64,000 nt of DNA, taken from assembly GCF_011947285.1 (NCBI RefSeq), contig NZ_JAAOZT010000003.1, positions 62,001 to 126,000 of the forward strand. Reading direction: 5' to 3'. Of this stretch, positions 40,767 through 49,929 are shown piece after piece. The DNA is from Glaciimonas immobilis. GTDB taxonomy: Bacteria > Pseudomonadota > Gammaproteobacteria > Burkholderiales > Burkholderiaceae_D. How positions within the stretch are numbered: position 1 is the first letter of the stretch; each line of letters begins with the position of its first letter. The notes under the pieces are model-generated. The model was given only the letters and a program-made list of their open reading frames with translations, had not been told where the DNA came from and searched no databases. A program made the translations under genes and the position numbers.

Positions 40767-41627
40767 TCAGCTTGAGCGGCCAAACAGGCCGTTAGGTCGT
40801 AACAGCATGACTGCTGCCATGGCGACATAAATCATCAGATGTGCCCCTTCTGACCAGATTGTGCTCATTAAGCTTTGGACGATGCCGACCAGCAAACCAC
40901 CGGCAAGGGCACCGAAAAAACTCCCCAATCCGCCGATCACCACGACGACAAACGCGATGCCTAATGCCTCGACGCCCATAAAAGGATCTACGCCGCGGAT
41001 CGGTCCCGCCAGCGCGCCCGCCAGTCCCGCTGTTATCGCGCCTAAAGCAAAAACCAGGCTGAAAATGCGGTCAATATTAAGGCCAAGCAGCGACACCATT
41101 TCGGTCGACTCGCTACCTGCACGGACGATCGCGCCAAGCCGGGTGCCCTCAAGCACCCACCATAGCAACAGCGCCATCACTGCGGTCACCGCAATGACGA
41201 ACAGACGGTATTTAGGGAAGATGAAACTGCCAAACATCACGACGCCTTGCAAAATATCGGGAGGTGAAATATTGGCACCTAACGGTCCCCAATAAGAGAT
41301 CACCGCCTCTTGCAAAACCAACGCCAATCCTACCGTAAACAAGATATGAAAATGATGCGGCAAAGCATAGATATGGCGTAAAACGAATCTTTCTATTACC
41401 CACGCAAATACACCAACGATCACCGGCGCCACCAGCAACGACCACCAAAATCCCAGCCCCATTACGCCGAGCTGATAGCTAAAATAGGCGCCGATAAGAT
41501 AAAACGCACCATGCGAAAAATTAACGAACCGCAATAGGCCGAACACGATGCTCAAGCCGACCGCGAGCAAAAAATACAGCATGCCGATACCGATACCGTT
41601 AGCGATTTGCAACAGATATATATTCAT
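40767..41627 (-). CDS. Branched-chain-amino-acid-type ABC transporter permease (LivH-like)
   Basis: 286-residue permease with the LivH pattern YFLLAVGLSIVFGLLRFVNF and SHGAFYLIGAYFSYQLG at the N-terminus and GGLGSFFGALAGGLLVGIVQ near the C-terminus. It is followed ten bases later by the livM-like gene. With the binding protein upstream it completes the importer. Confidence 0.93.
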   Translation of the reverse strand: MNIYLLQIANGIGIGMLYFLLAVGLSIVFGLLRFVNFSHGAFYLIGAYFSYQLGVMGLGFWWSLLVAPVIVGVFAWVIERFVLRHIYALPHHFHILFTVGLALVLQEAVISYWGPLGANISPPDILQGVVMFGSFIFPKYRLFVIAVTAVMALLLWWVLEGTRLGAIVRAGSESTEMVSLLGLNIDRIFSLVFALGAITAGLAGALAGPIRGVDPFMGVEALGIAFVVVVIGGLGSFFGALAGGLLVGIVQSLMSTIWSEGAHLMIYVAMAAVMLLRPNGLFGRSS

Positions 41628-41730
41628 GACACCTCAAGACTTTATGAATTGACGCGATGCGGCGATGGCCCTTTTCATCGTCGCATCGCGCTTTAGTAGT
41701 CACCTGATACCTCAAAACCTAGCCCTGCTT

Positions 41731-42930
41731 TCAGGCTATTTTGCACATGGTTTTATCTAGCGGCAGAAACGATTTACCAAACGATACGATATCAGCGTAG
41801 TCGTTCTTGTTGCGCATTTTTGATTTCGATTTTCCTTTTAGCAGGTAATAATTTTTTATCACCTGATGGTCGCCCTTGCGGATTTCTTCGGTGCCGGTCA
41901 GCCCCTCGTATTTCACGCCTTCCATCGCAGCGATCACGGCTTTTGGATCGATACTGTTCGCCTTTACAATCGCATCCAATACGATTTTGGTGCAGATGTA
42001 AGAACCGGCAAGACTATAATTGGGGTCGATTTTTAGACTTGAATTGACAAAGCTGACGAACTCTTTATTGAAGGGAGAATCAATCGCGTGCCAATATTGC
42101 GCGCCAAAATAAACGTTGTCACAGATATCCGCGCCCAGTGCCTCAAATTGCTCCAGTCCCGAGGCCCAGGCCATCAATATCGTCATGTTATTTTTCATGC
42201 CGAAACTGACCGCTTGACGCAACGTATCGGATGCCTGCGATCCAAAATTTAGCAACAGCAAAACATCTGGTTTGGCAGCCATCGCATTAGTCAGGTAACC
42301 GCTGAACTCTTTCTCGGCGAGAGAGTGATAACTGTTGCCGACATGCTCGATGCCTTTTTCTTTGAAGACGTCTTTGGCCGCGCTAAGCAAGCCCTCGCCA
42401 AATACATATTGGGGCGTAATGGTATACCAGCGTTTTGCCTTAGGCAGTTTTTCGATCAGCGGCCGCACGGTCTGTGCGATCGCACCAAACGTCGGGACGG
42501 ACCAGCGGAACGTTGCAGCGTTGCATTCGCTACCGGTGATCTCGTCAGCACCTGCTGTAGTAATAAAAACGCTTTTAGTTTTCTCAGCTTCCTTGCCCAT
42601 TGCAAGGGATTCCGAAGATAAAATACCACCGGCAAAAAAGTGCGTTCCTTTTTCTACCGCTTCTTGCATTTTGCGCACAGCCGTGGCGGGCTTTCCCTCC
42701 GTATCTATCGTGGTATAGGTGAGATTTTTACCCAGCACTTTGCCATATTTTTGGAGCACCAGCTTCATACCAATATCAGCATATTTTCCGTTCGCGGCAA
42801 ATGCGCCGGACATCGGAACCGGACAACCGAACTGGATCGCATCGGCTTGCGCAAACACATTCCCGAAAGCCAGAGTGCCAGGTGCAGCCAGGGCCGAAAG
42901 CTTAAGAAAATCACGGCGATTAACCATCAT
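41731..42930 (-). CDS. Periplasmic substrate-binding protein (Peripla_BP_6), likely Tat-exported
   Basis: The binding protein of the importer. ATG 42930 gives MMVNRRDFLKLSALAAPG, a twin-arginine signal (RRDFLK), then mature sequence near ADAIQFGCPVPMSGAFAANG, the amino-acid/amide-binding fold start. 399 residues. The frame extends to 42954 without RBS or signal sense. The Tat signal suggests folding, or a cofactor, before export. The ligand is not known: amide, peptide or branched-chain amino acid are all family options. Confidence 0.92.
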   Translation of the reverse strand: MMVNRRDFLKLSALAAPGTLAFGNVFAQADAIQFGCPVPMSGAFAANGKYADIGMKLVLQKYGKVLGKNLTYTTIDTEGKPATAVRKMQEAVEKGTHFFAGGILSSESLAMGKEAEKTKSVFITTAGADEITGSECNAATFRWSVPTFGAIAQTVRPLIEKLPKAKRWYTITPQYVFGEGLLSAAKDVFKEKGIEHVGNSYHSLAEKEFSGYLTNAMAAKPDVLLLLNFGSQASDTLRQAVSFGMKNNMTILMAWASGLEQFEALGADICDNVYFGAQYWHAIDSPFNKEFVSFVNSSLKIDPNYSLAGSYICTKIVLDAIVKANSIDPKAVIAAMEGVKYEGLTGTEEIRKGDHQVIKNYYLLKGKSKSKMRNKNDYADIVSFGKSFLPLDKTMCKIA

Positions 42931-43706
42931 TAAATCTCCAAAAATGACCAACATTAAAAGTTACCTACCAAGCGAATTAAAGCAAAAACGTTACAGTCAA
43001 CAACAGCAATTTCTGTGCCTGATAAAAAATATTTTGACACTGGATTTTTGAAATACCTACATGACAGATACACCGGCTAACCGGAGACAGATACGTGTCG
43101 CATTATTACCGCACGTTCTCATGCGGTGAGAAAAAGGGGATTTTTAAACTGCGCGCTAACAGATAGGTTGCATAAAATATGCTTCGGTGAGGACATATTT
43201 TCTTCCTGTACGAGGTCTCGATATCGTTATAATTTTTTATGATTTATTTCGGGGCTTTGCGATGAAAACCACCTTACGAAGTGTATAACGCGATTCGCAT
43301 TTTTATGCGTCTTCAGTTTATTTATTTTTTATTTACACAAAATAAATAGTCCGCAAAAAGGTGCAAATTTTATGTTGTTCCGCACCATTCCAATACTTAA
43401 GCTCACCAATATAGTCACAAACTATTCTCATACATAAACTGTGCCCACATATAAAAAAAGATGACATGAACCTGGCGCATGTCATCTTAATTTTTAACGG
43501 AACTTCATCAGATCATTACCTGATCGTTTCATTTTTAAGAATGCGAACTCCGCACTCGCGCTAGCGGTGTCCATGGTGGAAATGCTGCGCTGTTAAAATC
43601 AAAAACGACAGGAAGAGTGGACATGTGATTCTGTTAAACAGTTCTGTTGGCGGGGTGTTTTCTGCGGAGCGTCGCAATTGGTGCGACCGGCTCCGGTTCC
43701 TGATGT
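42931..43706. other. Long AT-rich intergenic region upstream of the binding-protein gene
   Basis: About 780 bases; it includes the aminotransferase terminator (43458-43488) and presumably the importer promoter. No gene recognised. Confidence 0.6.
43458..43488 (-). terminator. Terminator of the aminotransferase gene
   Basis: AAGATGACATG and CATGTCATCTT form a perfect 11-bp stem around a nine-base loop, with a T-run on the minus strand (43452-43457). It lies about 220 bases beyond the aminotransferase stop. A second T-run follows on the plus strand. Confidence 0.85.
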
Positions 43707-45026
43707 TCAGTCGAGTGTTTGCAGAATGCCCGAAAGCTTTCCAATTAGCTCGTCGATATGTGATTTTTCAAATACCAAAGGCGGCGATAACGCGATAATG
43801 TCGCCAGTGGTACGAATCAGAATGCCATCATTAAATGCCTGCTTAAACGCATCGAATGCACGCGCACCAGGCTTACCCGCAATCGAAGCTAGCTCAATGC
43901 CTGCAATTAAACCGATGGTACGAATATCCACTACATGCGGTAATCCTTTGAGCGAATGCACCGCATCCTCCCAATAGCCGGCGATGCCTTTGGCATGTTC
44001 CAGAATGCCGTCATTCTCAAAAATATCTAACGATGCCAGACCGGCAGCGCAAGCCAGCGGATGGCCGGAATATGTGTAGCCATGGAATAGCTCAATCCCG
44101 GTTGGCCAATCCATGAACGCATCGTAAATATGCTGCTTAACAAACACAGCGCCCATCGGTACCACACCATTAGTCAGACCTTTCGCGGTAGTAACCATGT
44201 CCGGTTCGACGTCAAAATAGTCAAAAGCAAAAGGTGTCGTCAGGCGTCCAAAACCGGTAATCACTTCATCAAAAATTAACAGAATACCGTGTTTGGTACA
44301 TAACTCCCGCAAGCGCTTAAGATAACCTTTTGGTGGCACTAAAATGCCAGTTGATCCCGCGACCGGCTCCACTATAACGGCGGCGATATTGGACGCGTCA
44401 TGCAAAGCCACGATGCGCTCTAATTCATCAGCCAGGTGTCCGCCCCATTCCGGCTGGCCTTTGGTGTAGGCATTTTTTTCCAGGTTATGGGTGTGCGGCA
44501 TATGGTCAACGCCGGTCAGCAGCGACCCAAAAGTTTTACGATTGCCGGAAATCCCCCCGACCGAAATACCGCCGAATCCGACGCCGTGGTAGCCGCGCTC
44601 ACGACCGATCAATCGGGTCCGGGTGCCGTCGCCGCGCGCGCGATGGTAGGCCAGCGCCATTTTCAGCGCGGTATCGACCGATTCGGAGCCGGAATTGGTA
44701 TAAAACACTTTACTGAAACGGTTATTAGTGTATTGCTTGAGACGCTCTGCCAGCTCAAAAGCCGCCGGATGGCCCATCTGAAATGTCGGTGCAAAATCCA
44801 GTTTGGCGACCATATCCTGCACCGCCTTAACGATTTTTGGCTGCGCGTGGCCGAGCGGGACGCACCACAAACCCGCCGTACCATCCAGAATCTGACGACC
44901 ATTTACATCCTTGTAATAGACCCCAGACGCCGAGGCTAGCAGGCGCGGAGCCTCTTTAAAGTCCCGATTTGCAGTGAATGGCATCCAGAAAGCGGATAAA
45001 TCAGCGGGGCTGGAGTTGGGGGTCAT
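43707..45026 (-). CDS. Class III omega-aminotransferase (beta-alanine:pyruvate type)
   Basis: PLP transaminase transferring an omega-amino group, commonly from beta-alanine, to pyruvate. 439 residues from ATG 45026 (MTPNSSPADLSAFWMPFTAN, the start of this subfamily); a GTG extension to 45035 is less likely. Motifs: FYTNSGSESVDTALKMALAY, ILLIFDEVITGFGR with the PLP Asp, and TTAKGLTNGVVPMGAVF with the PLP Lys. Divergent from a MocR regulator that probably controls it. Confidence 0.92.
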   Translation of the reverse strand: MTPNSSPADLSAFWMPFTANRDFKEAPRLLASASGVYYKDVNGRQILDGTAGLWCVPLGHAQPKIVKAVQDMVAKLDFAPTFQMGHPAAFELAERLKQYTNNRFSKVFYTNSGSESVDTALKMALAYHRARGDGTRTRLIGRERGYHGVGFGGISVGGISGNRKTFGSLLTGVDHMPHTHNLEKNAYTKGQPEWGGHLADELERIVALHDASNIAAVIVEPVAGSTGILVPPKGYLKRLRELCTKHGILLIFDEVITGFGRLTTPFAFDYFDVEPDMVTTAKGLTNGVVPMGAVFVKQHIYDAFMDWPTGIELFHGYTYSGHPLACAAGLASLDIFENDGILEHAKGIAGYWEDAVHSLKGLPHVVDIRTIGLIAGIELASIAGKPGARAFDAFKQAFNDGILIRTTGDIIALSPPLVFEKSHIDELIGKLSGILQTLD

Positions 45027-45196
45027 GGCGCGCACCTAAAGTAGATTGTTGATCATTTATTTCAATTGAATTTATTATTACGGGACAGCGTCAATATTGT
45101 TAGATACACTTTTGTTTTATATGAAAAACTGTATTGCTACGTTTAGACTTTCCCTACAGATATCTTTGTAATTATTATTTTATATTTGGAATCACC

Positions 45197-46615
45197 ATGA
45201 AGCGCGCGCAGGCCAAACCTATTTTGTTATCGCTGGAACGGGCATCCGCTACCGGCCTTGTCGAGCAAATTGTGGCGGGTCTGGCGCATTTGATTGCGCA
45301 AGGTACATTACGCTCGGGCGAGCAATTACCGTCGGTACGCCGGTTTGGTACTGATCAAGGCGTCGGTACCTCGACTGTGGTAGAGGCTTACGAACGATTG
45401 GTGGCACGTGGCCTGGTGGCAGCGCGACGCGGTGCTGGCTTCTTTATCGCCTATCAATCTCCGCAATCTCCGCCGACACCGGTTTTTAATCCACCCGCTC
45501 CGGTCATCGATTCAGCCTGGTTACTTTCCGAGATGTTTGCTGACGAGCGCGTACCGATTAAAGCTGGCTGCGGCTGGCTCCCCGGTAAATGGCTGGATGA
45601 TGACGGTTTGCATCAAGCCGAGCGGCGTATTATTCGGGCACCCGGCGCGCAACAGGTCGGTTACGGTCATCCGTACGGTTACGCGCCACTCCGACTGACA
45701 ATCAGTCAATTTCTGGCGCAATGGTCACTTGAGGTACCGATCGATCAAATCCTGACGACGCATGGGGCCACGCAAGCGCTTGATCTGATTATCAGAACCA
45801 TGGTCAAGCGCGGGGATACAGTGTTGATCGATGACCCTAGTTATTGCAATTTGATCGCGATGCTCAGATTGGCGGATGTCAACGTTATCGGCATTCCGCG
45901 CACACCCACTGGCATCGACACCAACGCGCTGGAAAATCTGGCTAGGCTACATAAACCGGTGCTGTACTTCACTACCAGTGTGCTGCACAATCCGACCGGA
46001 ACTTCTTATACGCCAGCCTGCGCCATGCGGGTTTTACAGGCAGCGGAGCGCCACGGATTCTGGGTAGTTGAGGATGATATTTTTCGCGAACTCGGCCAGC
46101 CTAACGATCCGATGCTGGCGGCGTTGGACGGTTTGCAACGCGTCATCTACGTCGGTAGTTTTTCCAAAACGGTCGCGCCATCGCTCCGCCTAGGGTTTAT
46201 CGCCTGCCAGCGTGAACTGGCGCGGCAACTGGTGCATACCAAAATGGTCCTGACACTTACCAATTCCGAAATTACAGAACGACTGGTACATAGTGCGCTC
46301 ACCGAAGGTCATCATCGACGCCATGTTGAGAACTTGGCAGCGGCGTTGTTGCATGCACAGGCACGGGTTAATGCCCGACTGCTTGAGGCCGGACTGACAC
46401 CGTTTGCGACCCCGCGTGGCGGCATGTTTTCCTGGGCAAAATTTGACCGCACTGAGTTATCGGCGCGGGATATCGCCGATCTTGCGCGGCGCGACGGTAT
46501 CTGGCTGGCACCCGGAGATTTTTTTCACCTGACGCCACCGGATCAGCCATGGTTCCGCTTTAATGTAGCCTACTCGGATGTGCCGGAATTAGTCGCATTC
46601 TTTCGCGGGCTTTGA
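45197..46615 (+). CDS. MocR-family GntR/aminotransferase-like regulator
   Basis: 472 residues from ATG 45197. An N-terminal winged helix (LVEQIVAGLAHLIAQGTLRS, LPSVRRFGTDQGVGTSTVVE, ARGLVAARRGAGFFI) is joined to a fold-type I aminotransferase domain with a PLP Lys in VGSFSKTVAPSLRLGF. MocR proteins use PLP as a sensor and usually control the adjacent divergent PLP or transport gene, here the omega-aminotransferase. The gap (45027-45196) contains the palindrome TTCAATTGAA at 45061-45070. Confidence 0.94.
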   Translation: MKRAQAKPILLSLERASATGLVEQIVAGLAHLIAQGTLRSGEQLPSVRRFGTDQGVGTSTVVEAYERLVARGLVAARRGAGFFIAYQSPQSPPTPVFNPPAPVIDSAWLLSEMFADERVPIKAGCGWLPGKWLDDDGLHQAERRIIRAPGAQQVGYGHPYGYAPLRLTISQFLAQWSLEVPIDQILTTHGATQALDLIIRTMVKRGDTVLIDDPSYCNLIAMLRLADVNVIGIPRTPTGIDTNALENLARLHKPVLYFTTSVLHNPTGTSYTPACAMRVLQAAERHGFWVVEDDIFRELGQPNDPMLAALDGLQRVIYVGSFSKTVAPSLRLGFIACQRELARQLVHTKMVLTLTNSEITERLVHSALTEGHHRRHVENLAAALLHAQARVNARLLEAGLTPFATPRGGMFSWAKFDRTELSARDIADLARRDGIWLAPGDFFHLTPPDQPWFRFNVAYSDVPELVAFFRGL

Positions 46616-46747
46616 GTCTGGCTGACGCTAGATCCTCACTTTGGCTCCCTTCTGGAGCCTGCATTTGGCCGAAAATCGTGAGCATCAACGATTATATGAG
46701 CGCAGCGCCACGGACACGACGGCCATAGACCAGGATGAAAAAAAACG

Positions 46748-46782
46748 AAAACCATCTGCGGTCTCCCGCAGATGGTTTTTTT
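46748..46782. terminator. Bidirectional terminator between mocR and the Tim44-like gene
   Basis: AAAACCATCTGCGG and CCGCAGATGGTTTT are perfect 14-base complements around TCTC. The plus strand continues with T residues, and the minus strand also has a T-run (A-run at 46738-46745), fitting convergent genes on both sides. Confidence 0.92.
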
Positions 46783-46879
46783 AACGCAGATATTACTGAA
46801 GGCCATCTAAAACCTGTTGACGACCTGCAACGGGCGGGCGTCATCAAATCATGGCCGCGCAGTCAGATCGTGAACAGGT

Positions 46880-47863
46880 TTAGGCAACTTGCTCAATACC
46901 TGCCAGGGTCCAACCGCCGTTGCCGTTAATAGGCTTGGTCAGATTCCAGATTTCATTGAAAGGTTCGGCTAGCTTGGTTGGATCTTCCTTGATCATCCCG
47001 GAGAACTTCACACCGGCCATATAATCCGTGCCCACAGTTTCCAGACCAAGGAATTCGGCCTCAATTGTGACTACATCGGTTTTATTAACGGACGTTCCTC
47101 GCTCCTGCAGTTGCATTTTCAATTCAGCAAACATTTCTGGTGTCGTGAAATCACGAATATCGTCGATATCTGCCTTATCCCAAGCGGCTTGCAAGCGGAG
47201 GAAATTGATTTTTGCATGACGGACAAAGCCTGCAATATCAAAATCAGCCGGCACTTCGATAGCATTATTGCCCGGCGCATCTGGTAGCTTAGCGCCACCG
47301 AACGCAATACCCGTTGTTGCGCCAGCGGCTGGAGCGCTATCAAATGACGAGCCACCAAATGCTGTCTTTTGCGAAGGCTCTACACGCGACGCGATTTCTG
47401 GCGTGAAATTAGCATTATGGACATTGTTTGACTGCTCTGCCCCAGAAAATGCTGGTTTCATACTATTGTTGCTGTCCATTTTTTTACGAAACATGCGGTA
47501 AATAAACATCCCGGCTATGCCCAGTAAAGCCACCATCAAAATAGTGCTGATCATGCTGGCCATTGCGCCACCCAAACCCATGCTAGACAACAACGCACCC
47601 AAACCCAAGCCTAACAACGCGCCACCCAACATGCCTTTCCAGGCACTGGACTTCGCCGCGCCACCTGCCGCCGCCGCTGCAGCGGCAGGTGGAGCAGCCT
47701 TGGCGGCGGCCTGATTTTGCGCCGGGGTGGCCTGCTGACGACTCATACTCTGCGATTTTTTACCGAACGAACCGCCCCCGCCCATACGTTTTGCTTCTAC
47801 TGATGAAAGACCTGCTGATAGCGTCATCGCAACGACGATCAGCGCCACAAATAATTTTTTCAT
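46880..47863 (-). CDS. Tim44-like domain protein, secreted/membrane-anchored
   Basis: 327 residues. Signal peptide (MKKLFVALIVVAMTLSAGLS, cleavage near VEA-KRM), then the family start RMGGGGSFGKKSQSMSRQ, a low-complexity Ala/Pro linker (residues ~45-72), a glycine-rich hydrophobic double segment (~78-125) and a C-terminal Tim44 domain (ADFDIAGFVRHAKINFLRLQ, AAWDKADIDDIRDFTTPEM). In bacteria the family is linked to membrane protein handling, but function is unsettled. Confidence 0.9.
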   Translation of the reverse strand: MKKLFVALIVVAMTLSAGLSSVEAKRMGGGGSFGKKSQSMSRQQATPAQNQAAAKAAPPAAAAAAAGGAAKSSAWKGMLGGALLGLGLGALLSSMGLGGAMASMISTILMVALLGIAGMFIYRMFRKKMDSNNSMKPAFSGAEQSNNVHNANFTPEIASRVEPSQKTAFGGSSFDSAPAAGATTGIAFGGAKLPDAPGNNAIEVPADFDIAGFVRHAKINFLRLQAAWDKADIDDIRDFTTPEMFAELKMQLQERGTSVNKTDVVTIEAEFLGLETVGTDYMAGVKFSGMIKEDPTKLAEPFNEIWNLTKPINGNGGWTLAGIEQVA

Positions 47864-48196
47864 ACTAACTCCTAAAATATTAATTGGTGTAATGTAAAGC
47901 GGTGAAATGCTATTTAACGGTGTAGTTAGGTAGCCTCTCGATTAATAAATTCATACCATTTGAATTGCCATACCGCCCTATACCACTCCTGCTTGCCGTC
48001 CCTGAAAGTATCCATACGCGCACTCGCAAATTTAGAAAAATCTTGCAAGATAGCCATCAATACCAACGCTGCATACGTTAATGACCTTATAGCCACTTTA
48101 AAGGCGTATAACTCGAAAGCACAATGACAACGCTAAATGCCGATTTTTCGAGACGCACAACCAGCTTAAATGCACAAAAAAAATTAAAACTGAAAT

Positions 48197-48211
48197 AAAT
48201 TTGGGGGTAAC
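48197..48211 (+). repeat. 15-base motif, copy 2 (see 3531-3545)
   Basis: Exact second copy of AAATTTGGGGGTAAC. Here it reads toward the 3' end of the minus-strand gene 48284-48691 and would be an antisense promoter if functional. Confidence 0.35.
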
Positions 48212-48260
48212 GCGCCGCCAAAAAGTCGCCGTGTAAGACGACTCAATGACAGGGGCGCAG

Positions 48261-48278
48261 CTAGCCAGAGCTGGCTAG
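48261..48278. repeat. Near-perfect hairpin CTAGCCAG/CTGGCTAG
   Basis: Eight-base arms with a two-base spacer lie six bases beyond the stop of the minus-strand gene at 48284. No T-run, so a terminator role is uncertain. Confidence 0.5.
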
Positions 48279-48283
48279 TAAAG

Positions 48284-48691
48284 TCAGGCGCGAGGGGGTG
48301 GGGGAACTAGCGGTAAGTAAGGCGGTTCGCGCTTCTTATCGTCGCTATGCGCGAGGGCTAGGGACGACTGTTTAGGCGGAAAAGTAAAACCATGTGCTGG
48401 CACCGGTTCGTCGCTCAGATCGGCATGCAAGCTGGAATCCGCCGGATCGTCACCGAAGGCGCAACAATCATCAAATCCGCTTTGATCTGTGATCATATCG
48501 GCAATATCCGCAATATCAAATAAGTGTGCTTGTTGCGCGACTTGATGAGCGGATTCTAAGATCTGATGCGCCTGCGAAAATGCCACGTTATTTTGTGCCT
48601 GATGTGCAATCTTGATATGCGCGTCTATACCGCCTGCAAATACTTGCAAAGGCAATAAAAACGTCAAGAAGAGAATCAACATTCGGTACAT
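48284..48691 (-). CDS. Small exported protein of unknown function
   Basis: ATG 48691 gives 135 residues with a clean signal peptide (MYRMLILFLTFLLPLQVFA). The mature part is His- and Asp-rich with a CC pair (GFDDCCAFGDDPADSS) and ends in a proline cluster (PPYLPLVPPPPRA). The open frame begins further upstream at 48796. The size, signal peptide start LLPLQ and acidic/His composition remind me of CzcI-like periplasmic metal-resistance proteins, but I am not sure. No metal efflux genes are nearby. Confidence 0.5.
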   Translation of the reverse strand: MYRMLILFLTFLLPLQVFAGGIDAHIKIAHQAQNNVAFSQAHQILESAHQVAQQAHLFDIADIADMITDQSGFDDCCAFGDDPADSSLHADLSDEPVPAHGFTFPPKQSSLALAHSDDKKREPPYLPLVPPPPRA

Positions 48692-49107
48692 GTAGCTATT
48701 CGGTAAGCGATCAATAAAAACACTAATAACAGATATCAATAACAAGTGTACGGATACCAACACGTGGATTATACCAAAAGTGGTGCTGAGCATCACGAAT
48801 ACGCCGCTTTTTCGGCGGTTTTACGCCGCGAAATCGGATGGGCCTGCAATAACGGCTTATGCGTCGTACGCTGTACGCCGTTATTCCATTAGCGAAAGTA
48901 ACAAATCTCACGCTCAACAGGGCGCAACGCTTGCCGCTACCTCAGAAACGCCATAGACTACGGTCGAGACCAAAGTAACAAGTCAGAAAAAAAAGCCGAC
49001 AAATGTCCACCCCTGAGTATGACCTCCAACATGGCCACTGAAGTGACTGTATGTAGACATATTCAGATCGATTCAGACCATAGAACGTCTTAAAGGCAAC
49101 CTAAGCC
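48692..49107. other. Divergent intergenic region upstream of the response regulator
   Basis: About 415 bases. GC-rich short repeats of GCCGC around 48802-48832. No gene or named motif seen. Confidence 0.4.
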
Positions 49108-49824
49108 ATGCGCATTTTACTTGCTGAAGATGATAGTGTTTTAGCTGACGGATTAACCCGATCCTTGCGCCAGTCAGGTTATGCGACCGACTGCGTTTTA
49201 AACGGCGTAGAAGCGGATTCTGCATTATCGACGCAGGATTTCGATCTGTTGATTCTGGATTTGGGCCTGCCCAAAATGGCGGGCCTAGAGGTATTGCGTC
49301 GTTTGCGCGCGCGCAATTCAAGGTTGCCGGTCCTGATCCTGACCGCAGCCGACTCTATTGAACAGCGCGTCAAAGGGCTGGATTTAGGGGCCGATGATTA
49401 TATGGCGAAACCATTTGCGCTGTCTGAGCTGGAGGCCCGCGTACGAGCACTGACGCGCCGGGGCGCGGGCGGCGGCCCGACCGTGATCAAACATGGCCCT
49501 TTATCCTACGATCAGGTCGGCCGCATCGCCTATATAAGCGACCAGATGCTGGACTTGTCAGCGCGCGAAATCGGTTTGCTGGAAGTATTGCTGCAGCGCA
49601 CCGGACGGTTGGTTTCCAAAGAACAACTGGTTGATCATCTATGCGAATGGGGCGAAGAAGTCAGCAATAATGCGATTGAGGTGTACGTTCATCGATTACG
49701 CAAGAAAATCGAAATAGGCGGGGTACGAATTGCGACGGTGCGCGGACTTGGATATTGCCTCGAAAAAATTCCTGAGACGCCTCCGCCTCAACCTGCACCT
49801 GCGCCGACCTCTGGCGCTGTCTAG
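49108..49824 (+). CDS. OmpR-family response regulator (TctD-like)
   Basis: 238 residues: receiver domain with the phospho-acceptor Asp51 in LLILDLGLPKMAGLEVL, conserved Lys in YMAKPFALSELEARV, and a C-terminal winged helix (LSAREIGLLEVLLQRTGRLV, NAIEVYVHRLRKKIEIGG). The tail is Pro-rich. Followed by its kinase after 105 bases. With the TctE-type kinase and the transporter downstream, it likely controls uptake of a carboxylate. Confidence 0.92.
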   Translation: MRILLAEDDSVLADGLTRSLRQSGYATDCVLNGVEADSALSTQDFDLLILDLGLPKMAGLEVLRRLRARNSRLPVLILTAADSIEQRVKGLDLGADDYMAKPFALSELEARVRALTRRGAGGGPTVIKHGPLSYDQVGRIAYISDQMLDLSAREIGLLEVLLQRTGRLVSKEQLVDHLCEWGEEVSNNAIEVYVHRLRKKIEIGGVRIATVRGLGYCLEKIPETPPPQPAPAPTSGAV

Positions 49825-49929
49825 CTTCTTAATGCGATTCTCAGATCATGCTCACACTGTACTCAAAGCGTGATGCGCAACCCTCAACACGCTCATACGT
49901 GATGAGGGGTTAACGAACTGACTTAACCT

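Larger units (their letters stand above)
47864..48283. other. Intergenic region with the second 15-base motif and a hairpin
   Basis: About 420 bases, with no gene. Contains AAATTTGGGGGTAAC (48197-48211) and a palindromic hairpin (48261-48278). Confidence 0.5.

Noticed and set aside
46735-46929. 64-codon plus ORF beginning MKKNENH
   Set aside because: It reads straight through a strong bidirectional terminator hairpin.
48246-48278. 10-codon ORF downstream of the second 15-base motif
   Set aside because: Too short to support, and it is made mostly of the palindromic hairpin.
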